64,000 bases of DNA from contig NW_017386006.1 in assembly GCF_000237925.1 (NCBI RefSeq), forward strand, positions 1,178,001 through 1,242,000, read 5' to 3'. A program made the position numbers and the translations under genes. The notes under the pieces are model-generated. The model had not been told where the DNA came from. It did no database searches and saw only the letters and a program-made list of their open reading frames with translations. The DNA comes from Schistosoma mansoni. Lineage: Eukaryota; Platyhelminthes; Trematoda; Strigeidida; Schistosomatidae. How positions within the stretch are numbered: position 1 is the stretch's first letter; the number at the start of each line of letters is the position of its first letter. Shown here one piece after another: positions 59,975 to 64,000 of this stretch.

Positions 59975-61127
59975 TTCAATGTTAGCCTAGTTAAATCTCA
60001 ACATTTTGCATTTATCGACTGTTTATTCATTTTGTACTAAATATATTTATTATGTTTTCCATTTCATTGTATGTTAGATATGTCTTATTTTGAGGATCCT
60101 TTATATGTTTTTAAATCTGTTGGATTAGGATAAAAGTTACTGCAGTATATTTCCCAGCTGCCAAGTCATTTGTTTTCGTTTACTGTGAAATAGTTGTCTT
60201 ATGTGTCAAGGACATTGTTTTTTTTTCCAAACCATGTAAATAACCAGTTCCTCTGATAATCGTTTATATAGCAGTGAATGTAGTTTGCCTTACTATAGCG
60301 GTACGCCTTTAAATTGCAGAGTAGTACAATATGATTATTCCCAGCTGTTATAATTCAGTTTATAATTGATTAACGATGAGGAGTGCTAAACAACCATAGT
60401 TGACGACATAAAATGATTCTGTTATAATACAGGGAATAATGTATAGGTTGTGAAATATAGACTCAGTCGGTTATCTCGATATAATAAATGTGTCCAAGTG
60501 ATAACTATTGTTTACGAGTCTGGATCATCAATGAAAAAGCTCCCAGCAAACTAAATTTAGAAGGCAGAATAATCCATCACCAAAATAAGTTGTTTTATGT
60601 AATAAAATCACATAGTTCGGTATTGAGATTTGAGTTTACATTTGTATGTTTCTAAATGACGAACGATTGAGAGATTTTTCATAGACGAGATCTATGAGAA
60701 CTCATTTCACTGGATGATTAATACACAATACTTCAACGATAGTCCCCAGTTCAATAAAATCAGCAGATGAGAACTGTTGTAAGGAAAATGTATTGGTAGA
60801 GAACCTAGAAGAATTAATTTATATTGTAGTTAAATTCAATTATCTATTAATTTAATTCACTAGTTATTCATTCCAAGTTTTATCGGATTGAACAATTGTC
60901 ACTTGAGCACAAAATCATATTGCACTCATTAAAACCAATAGAGATGTATTAAGAATAAAATAAATCAAATTTATATTAAATAAATTAATACAAATAAAAA
61001 CACATTGAATGTCAATGAACGTGATGCACTCTAAATCAATCTGTGAGTCGTGAAATTATCAGAATAGGGATTTGTAGAGATTGTAGTAATTTCAGTAGTT
61101 GAATTCATGAGTTTATCTGTGCTAGAC

Positions 61128-61166
<39 letters not shown>

Positions 61167-63239
61167 AACATAAATATTGGTACAAAGAGGCACCGAATAC
61201 ATAAACCCCATACTTCATCATTCGGATACTGTCCAGGTGCCCAAAACTGTCCAGGTGCCCAAACTGAAGCAGGTGGTTTTTCTTAGGGGGCCACACCCAG
61301 AGCCTTTGACCTAAAGGTCTGATCCACAAGGCAGTGGGGCATCGTGAGGAGATACAGTTCCATGGTAGCCGGTGACCAACGATTGATTCATACGCCCTTT
61401 ATTCCCTCAGGATCGTGGAGCCCACGTTCACCATTGATTAGGAATCAGGGTTTTCCAACTCCCCTAGGTGGACTTTCCGTGTCTACCAACCCGGTTAAAG
61501 CTCCGGACATTCGCTTTTCGCCCTCTCCGTTTCATAAACAACACTCCCGCCACGAAAAGGCAGTGAGTAGGACCTCCCCGCTGTTGGCTGTATACGCGTG
61601 GCAATGTGAGAGCATTTGGAGAGACGGAACTGATTCTCCCCACCCTTGGTCGTACTAGGGAATTTGGGGACCACCATTGAAAACGCGAAAGCACTGAACG
61701 ATTGTCTCGTCCAAGTATGGGACTTTTCATAAGCGCTCATTCACAATCCCGCACGCAAGACTCGAACCCGTGACCTTCGGTCTCGCGCACGAACTTTTAA
61801 CCTATACACCACTGAGCTGGCATCCAACGATGTTAATGTCTAACTTCAGTCGATCCATGAATTCGCACAATCCTTCATCCCTTGTTTGAGGTGGATAACT
61901 GTCTCTACCTGACATGGATTGGACTCTACTCGTTAAATTGATTTTTTTGGTTGCTAAATGTAGCATTTGGTGATTCAGGATTACTAAAACTATGTACAGA
62001 ATGTTTTTCAGTAAATAATCATGATTTAAAATTGATGTTAAAACATGGATTTTGTAGATAATTTACACTAACCTATGAAATCAAGGAATAACTATCATAC
62101 CATACATAGACAATTTTGAGGATAAAGTAAGTGAATATATAGCATTTGGAAATCCCATCTTCAAGTAAAGATTATTTAGACGAATACGAGATATGTATGC
62201 AAGGTGATGAAGTTATTCAGCTGAAAAGTTAAACATTCACGATAAAATGTGGAAGCTTAATTATTTTAACTTGTTTGTCAAGTATAGGTTTATACACCTT
62301 ACCCGGTTATGATTCAAGTTGCTTGTGCGATGGTAAGCAATACTATCCGGTTGCCTGAAGTAGAGTAGCTGAAACAGAGTTTTGAACCTGCTACCTACTG
62401 CTTCAAAGATAAATGATTTAACCATTATAATTTACATCACTGCACCTATATCGAGACTTAGACATTGATTCCGTATTCTTTATTTTGAGGTAAAACTATA
62501 CTTTATTATATAACTTTTTTGAAACCAACGTATTTCTGTGTATTGTTGAACATGAAAATGTTCATCCAGTTAAGAACTTCCACGGTGGTTTTCAATCTTA
62601 TATAATTTTCTACGTAATTTCTTGATCCTGAAGGCAAAGTGGTGTCTCAAAGTAGTTAAGATGTTTGAACCTCAGTCACTAGGTCACAAGTTCGAGATCT
62701 GCCCCATCCACTTCGTTTTGACCAGTTGGGTAGTATCATTGCTCCTCCCAATTAGAGTGTGGTTCAAAGTTAAGTGGTCATATTTGTACCTGTTAAGTGA
62801 GTTAATAAGTAAAATGGTTGTCTAATATATTATTTATATGTATGAAAGACCTATTCATTTTTCAAGAAGATTAGTTTTTGTTCATTGTTTGACTCTATTA
62901 TCCTAACTGTATGCTGCTGCCGTATTTAATTATTTGAAGTTATCCAATATTTTTAACCCTTAAATAGTCGTTTCGAATTCTGTATTTATCCTTTTTAGAC
63001 AAGAGAATACAGATTCTGATGGGATTTCACCGTCATGTGATACAGCGAATACCGATGTAAATAATCATTCAAGTGAAATACAGTCCTCTATCCCCAAACA
63101 AATTAACCTGCGATCTCCTTTGTTACTGTGTAACCCATTCACAGATACTGATTTTATTGCTTTAGCTCGAGTATTTAGTGGTTCTGTTTATCCTGGTCAA
63201 AAATTGTTTGTTCTTGGACCAAAATTTAACGGTAGAAAA
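42768..63239 (+). CDS. EFL1: Elongation factor-like GTPase 1 gene, 5' part (seven exons)
   Basis: EFL1 (yeast Ria1) is a cytosolic EF2-like GTPase that, with SBDS, evicts eIF6 from pre-60S subunits. Exons 42768-42855, 47317-47627, 47664-47885, 49339-49683, 51421-51760, 55605-55728 and 62999-63239 join in phase to 557 codons and continue past the window. Seen: AHVDHGKTT (G1, split by intron 1), RGITMKSS (G2), DSPGH (G3), NKID (G4), SSVDSWGF (G5 region), the EFL1-type insert [25 protein letters not shown], and the domain II start [10 protein letters not shown]...KLFVLGPK. Order and sequence track human EFL1 rather than EF2. Start: ATG at 42768, giving a 20-residue leader before [12 protein letters not shown]; no alternative was tested. 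Introns of 4.5, 1.5, 1.7, 3.8 and 7.3 kb plus one of 36 nt are filled with repeats. Confidence 0.95.
43280..46235 (-). mobile_element. CR1-type LINE in EFL1 intron 1, antisense, broken
   Basis: Reverse strand: endonuclease ([46 protein letters not shown]), then RT ([58 protein letters not shown]), then the C-terminal block [15 protein letters not shown] and [15 protein letters not shown]. Sequence style fits the CR1/Jockey group (schistosome Perere elements). At least seven frame breaks; 3' tail and 5' end approximate. Confidence 0.85.
46240..47310. other. EFL1 intron 1, unassigned part
   Basis: No repeat family recognised between the LINE and exon 2. Confidence 0.4.
47317..47627 (+). CDS. 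EFL1: EFL1 exon 2 (G1 end, G2, G3)
   Basis: The acceptor GGCAG ends at 47316. It reads [19 protein letters not shown], then GITMKSS and [19 protein letters not shown], ending VEGVCPQ. The donor GTAAAG is at 47628. Phase 1 in, phase 0 out. Very close to animal EFL1. Confidence 0.95.
47628..47663 (+). other. 36-nt micro-intron of EFL1
   Basis: GTAAAG...CATAG between the CPQ and TRTVLRQAW codons. Removing it restores the EFL1 reading frame exactly (human CPQTQAVLRQAW). Very short introns are known in schistosome genes. Confidence 0.9.
47664..47885 (+). CDS. EFL1: EFL1 exon 3 (G4 NKID)
   Basis: Starts [12 protein letters not shown] after a 36-nt intron and contains [19 protein letters not shown], matching the EFL1 G4 block. 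The donor GTAAGT is at 47886. Phase 0 at both ends. Confidence 0.94.
47886..48650. other. EFL1 intron 3, unassigned part
   Basis: Nothing recognised. Confidence 0.4.
48655..48930 (-). repeat. S2 SINE, dead-ribozyme subfamily S2b
   Basis: Near twin of 30935-31210 with the same altered hammerhead (TGAAAAG, GAGAT, GTTC). tRNA-like part and head present on the - strand. Confidence 0.7.
49339..49683 (+). CDS. EFL1: EFL1 exon 4 (EFL1-specific insert, G5 region)
   Basis: The acceptor TTCCAG ends at 49338. It encodes [42 protein letters not shown] and [14 protein letters not shown]. The acidic linker and SPE/KGNVVF block distinguish EFL1 from EF2. The donor GTAAAA is at 49684. Phase 0 at both ends. 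Confidence 0.93.
50550..50830 (+). mobile_element. RTE LINE fragment (C-terminal coding)
   Basis: Translates with breaks as an equivalent of [15 protein letters not shown]...[12 protein letters not shown] of the RTE LINE at 55834: GGTTGGAAGAAAGCTAAGGA and CTGAGCCATGTT are shared landmarks. Truncated at both ends. Confidence 0.65.
51421..51760 (+). CDS. EFL1: EFL1 exon 5
   Basis: The acceptor TTCTAG ends at 51420. It reads [49 protein letters not shown], the helical segment before domain II in EFL1 (human has LPISHAVLAMV and PSPLDITAERVEKL). The donor GTAAGT is at 51761. Phase 1 out. Confidence 0.92.
51765..52370. other. EFL1 intron 5, unassigned part
   Basis: Contains a short (TG)n run near 52158-52182. 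No repeat family recognised. Confidence 0.4.
52375..52800 (-). repeat. S2 SINE, more than one unit, starting at the ribozyme cleavage site
   Basis: Read on the - strand: starts CAGTGCTTCTAGG (52800 leftwards), tail, head (GCTCACTAGTGACTGGCTTC), tRNA-like part with GGTCTAGAGGTTAAGC (B box TGTTCGAATCTCA), hammerhead 52428-52475, then a second copy of the start region to CTCAACTATATAAAAA. One unit between cleavage sites is 367 bp (52434-52800). Confidence 0.88.
52428..52475 (-). ncRNA. Hammerhead ribozyme motif, S2 copy
   Basis: Reverse strand: stem I CACTG/CAGTT, CTGAGGA, stem II GTCC/GGAT with one G-T pair, GAAAC, ACGGCCGT, GTC; cleavage expected between 52434 and 52433. Core complete. Confidence 0.68.
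53105..53575 (-). repeat. R4 dispersed repeat, copy D
   Basis: TTATTTATTTAAACATATAA start, GGTGCCCAAACTGAAGCAGG, CTTTGACCTAAAGGTCTGAT, then truncated after CTTCCCTGGCAGAGGCTATA. Same orientation as the other copies. Confidence 0.8.
53925..54020 (-). mobile_element. SR2-like RTE LINE 3' terminus with (GTAA)n tail
   Basis: ACTTACTTACTTACCTACTT then GCCTGTTACTCC and CCAGCATTCTCCAACCCACT: the very 3' end of SR2 on the - strand with its tetranucleotide tail. Confidence 0.7.
54020..55600. other. EFL1 intron 5, unassigned part
   Basis: AT-rich. A weak S3-like scrap near 54130-54180. Nothing else recognised. Confidence 0.35.
55605..55728 (+). CDS. EFL1: EFL1 exon 6
   Basis: The acceptor TTTCAG ends at 55604. 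It encodes [22 protein letters not shown], aligned to human SEDTAPVIIFVSKMF. The donor GTAATT at 55729 gives phase 2, and the next exon restores the frame with a single A. Confidence 0.88.
55833..55978 (+). ncRNA. Candidate HDV-like self-cleaving ribozyme at the RTE 5' end
   Basis: By-eye fold in HDV order: P1 CCCGACC (55833-55839) with GGTCGGG (55862-55868), 7 pairs; P2 TTGCTGCT (55841-55848) with AGCAGCAA (55971-55978), 8 pairs; P3 ACC/GGT with a 7-nt loop TTGACGT, directly followed by the P1 return strand; CTAA before P2 return fits the CNRA active-site consensus with catalytic C at 55966. P4 would be in 55870-55960. HDV-like ribozymes are known at 5' ends of R2- and RTE-type LINEs. P1.1 is not certain. 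Confidence 0.65.
56171..57385 (+). CDS. RTE LINE endonuclease part
   Basis: Transposon-encoded apurinic-type endonuclease, about residues 130-400: [27 protein letters not shown] are the catalytic blocks. The ATG at 56171 is the first in frame; upstream is leader. Ends at a stop where the frame passes to the RT part, so EN and RT are no longer one frame, unlike intact RTE elements. Confidence 0.85.
   Translation: MKNGANTSKIPHKKAVSDRPQAVVPWALRSRSQVIKTTSNPISFSGTPRRTLPRCGQPESDNCPHISNSTQDHCIHNQSPSFPTIPSTLTFNTKLPLSVSSSSVTMANDSSARNAVPGLLKPRSKLHIGAFNVRTLSQIGQQASLAKTLEFRTIDVCCVSETRIQDPSVVIHLTSPRQNGEPTKYTLRVSGDPLASSRGLAGVGIALSTRAEQALLEWIPVNSRLCAVRLNGSVRTRKDRDTCCCLFVVSAYAPTDCSHDEVKDDFYRKLFELLQKAKRSDIVVVAGDFNAQVGSINQTERHLGGCFSIPVQRTDNGDRLLQLCSDNRLFLTSTNFKHKERHRLTWRPPSPNQRWTQIDHIVISHRWGGSIEDCRSYWNTCLDSDHALIRARICLRLNGRRKVH
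57349..58656 (+). CDS. RTE LINE reverse transcriptase part (fingers and palm)
   Basis: RT with [27 protein letters not shown] and [15 protein letters not shown]. The true reading probably continues from the endonuclease frame; the ATG at 57349 is incidental. Ends before the YADD box because of a short frame change near 58645 (ACACTCGTCGACTG). Confidence 0.85.
   Translation: MSAPQWTQESTLRGPIRIELEDEKAKCEFQKQLSSHLGSSVNETDPDAAWKDIRIAVETAVTSLSYLNHRAPKNQWISSKSVSLMDSRKLIPSGSEHEEECKQIRSRLTKSLRNDREQWWATKAKEMEKTAAVGNTRQLFRLIKETGIKKSSVSETISEKDGTLICSQPKRLERWAEHFKEQFSWPSATAQLPTIPRKPEWNIEVGPPTLLEVQKAISNLKRGRAAGPDGLAPEVFKYGGPILAIRLTNILAKIWETDVIPSDWSQSLIVPIYKKGPKSSCDNHREISLTNIASKILASIIIRRLTKTHELQTRENQAGFRPGRGCINHIFTIRQVLEHIHTYRRPTMIVFLDLKAAFDSVDREVLCQCLSLKGVPEKCINLVKTLYSNTTSRVRAYGELSYDFTTSSGVRQGCPLSPFLFNFIIDLLLEITLVD
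58657..59548 (+). CDS. RTE LINE reverse transcriptase C-terminal part
   Basis: Continues in the next frame with [16 protein letters not shown] (catalytic Asp pair), then the thumb and the RTE-specific C-terminus ([37 protein letters not shown]) to a stop at 59546-59548. The frame is open from about 58660; an internal ATG is at 58748. Confidence 0.82.
59924..59971. repeat. (TA)n microsatellite
   Basis: About 23 TA units, uninterrupted. Confidence 0.95.
59975..61030. other. EFL1 intron 6, unassigned part
   Basis: Nothing recognised. Confidence 0.4.
61040..61940 (-). repeat. S2b SINE interrupted by R4
   Basis: The S2 3' end (GGGATTTGTAGAGATTGTAG to GCTAGACCA, 61065-61130) and the rest (ACCACCATTGAAAACGCG onward, from about 61671) are separated by R4 copy E. 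The ribozyme part reads TGAAAAG and GAGAC with GTTC, as in the S2b copies. The tRNA-like part has GGGTTCGAGTCTTG on the - strand. Confidence 0.7.
61131..61670 (-). repeat. R4 dispersed repeat, copy E, with (ATT)n tail
   Basis: (TTA)n (61131-61163), CAAACATAAATATTGGTACA, GGTGCCCAAACTGAAGCAGG, CTTTGACCTAAAGGTCTGAT, ending GGAATTTGGGG. Flanked by ACCA on both sides inside S2. An internal 14-bp GTCCAGGTGCCCAA unit is tandemly duplicated near 61232-61262. Confidence 0.82.
62300..62440 (-). repeat. tRNA-derived SINE fragment, family S3
   Basis: Reverse strand: AGCAGGTTCAAAACTCTG (B-box relic), CAGCTACTCTACTTCAGGCA. Matches the layout at 7410-7520. Confidence 0.4.
62640..62790 (+). repeat. tRNA-derived SINE fragment, family S3
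   Basis: CACAAGTTCGAGATCTGCCC (B-box type) then CCAGTTGGGTAGTATCATTG, matching the S3 layout on the + strand. Confidence 0.35.
62999..63239 (+). CDS. EFL1: EFL1 exon 7 (start of domain II)
   Basis: The acceptor TTTTAG ends at 62998. A polar linker is followed by [20 protein letters not shown] and [13 protein letters not shown], the domain II start of EFL1. The donor GTAAGT straddles 63240. The gene continues to the right. Confidence 0.93.
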
Positions 63240-63900
63240 GTAAGTAATAATTTACAGTCATAGATTCAATATTTGTTGGAAAGATCCAAAGTAGTCCTCG
63301 GAAAAAGTTCAGATGAGCCCAGAAAACGCTGGGAAACATTTTATCCAATCAGCGTTTAGTAGAAGCTCCTCAGAAACATTTAGAAAGTGAAGAGTCATGT
63401 GTCATATTTCTGAGTGGATAATTACTTATCCTGCTACTATATCTAGTATGGTTCCGGAGACTTCCAGAAGCCCAAGACCATCTGAAATACTATAAATACT
63501 CTCGACTTTCTTTACATAAGCTTACTTTGGAGTAAAATGTTCTTTTCACACTTCGCTCCTTTTCTCTTGTGTTCAAGTTACCCTCTATATATTGCATGGT
63601 GTTATTAGGAGCACTTCAGAAACCGATTCGAGCGTTCAGTTAGAAGACTTATCATTATGAAGCTGCATAAAACATTCTGATATATAACTAGTTTGATAGT
63701 CTGAAACTTAATCAATTAAGTCTGTCTGGCATATTAGCGGAGTTCATGTTCTATCAGGGACTAAAATCAAAATCATTTTGAGTATTTACAATCACAAACA
63801 TTACTGTTGAGTTAGTTGAGGAGAGATTAGTCCACTGTAAGACTGGTTTATGAATAGCATTCCGTCACTGAATTGTAAACAATAAAGTGATGAATAAAAA
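63240..63900. other. EFL1 intron 7, unassigned part
   Basis: Starts with the donor GTAAGT. Nothing else recognised before the S1 head. Confidence 0.4.
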
Positions 63901-63904
63901 TTCC

Positions 63905-64000
63905 TTGAGTATTATTTGTTTGATTCTTCCCATCGATTTGTTAGGACTGCAACTGGTCAGTCTCTAATTGGCATATGTGCATACTGTGCGTATTGCCTCA
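63905..64000 (+). repeat. S1 SINE head, cut by window edge
   Basis: GAGTATTATTTGTTTGATTC, GGACTGCAACTGGTCAGTCT, GTGCATACTGTGCGTATTGC: the S1 head running off the window. Confidence 0.75.

Overview
The window is AT-rich, repeat-choked animal nuclear DNA and fits a blood fluke (Schistosoma; species not determinable from sequence alone). The reasons are a 36-nt micro-intron next to kilobase introns, tRNA-derived SINEs carrying hammerhead ribozymes of the Sm-alpha type, RTE LINEs resembling schistosome SR2, a CR1-type LINE, and Ty3/gypsy fossils. No bacterial-type genes, operons or CRISPR arrays are present.

Only two host genes were found, both on the + strand. At the left edge (1..7844) are the last five exons of a hormone-sensitive lipase (LIPE) orthologue, with HGGG, GDSAGG, the Asp/His of the triad and an RRYS kinase-type site; the 5' part lies outside the window. 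From 42768 to beyond the right edge are the first seven exons of EFL1, the GTPase that releases eIF6 from 60S ribosomes. It has all G motifs, and its P-loop is split by intron 1. The two genes are metabolically unrelated and separated by about 35 kb.

Between and inside the genes nearly everything recognisable is mobile DNA. From left to right these are: LINE 3' ends and an unknown ~520-bp repeat (called R4 here) in HSL intron 1; four ~0.5-kb solo LTRs (13743-23304); hammerhead SINEs of two families (S1 = Sm-alpha-like, S2 = a second family); two SR2 fragments forming an inverted repeat with a 456-bp perfectly identical core; an N gap bracketed by a 78-bp duplication; an SR2 copy split by R4; two Ty3/gypsy fossils (37-42 kb); an antisense CR1-type LINE in EFL1 intron 1; and a nearly full-length RTE LINE with a 13-bp target-site duplication in EFL1 intron 6.

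The most interesting signals are RNA-level. The 5' end of the RTE LINE can be folded by eye into an HDV-like self-cleaving ribozyme whose predicted cleavage point matches the element boundary set by the target-site duplication. One S2 SINE insertion starts exactly at its own hammerhead cleavage site. Six S2 copies keep complete hammerhead cores, while every S1 copy that reaches the ribozyme has lost a different core part, and one S2 subfamily has spread with a shared dead ribozyme. All alignments and folds were done by eye.
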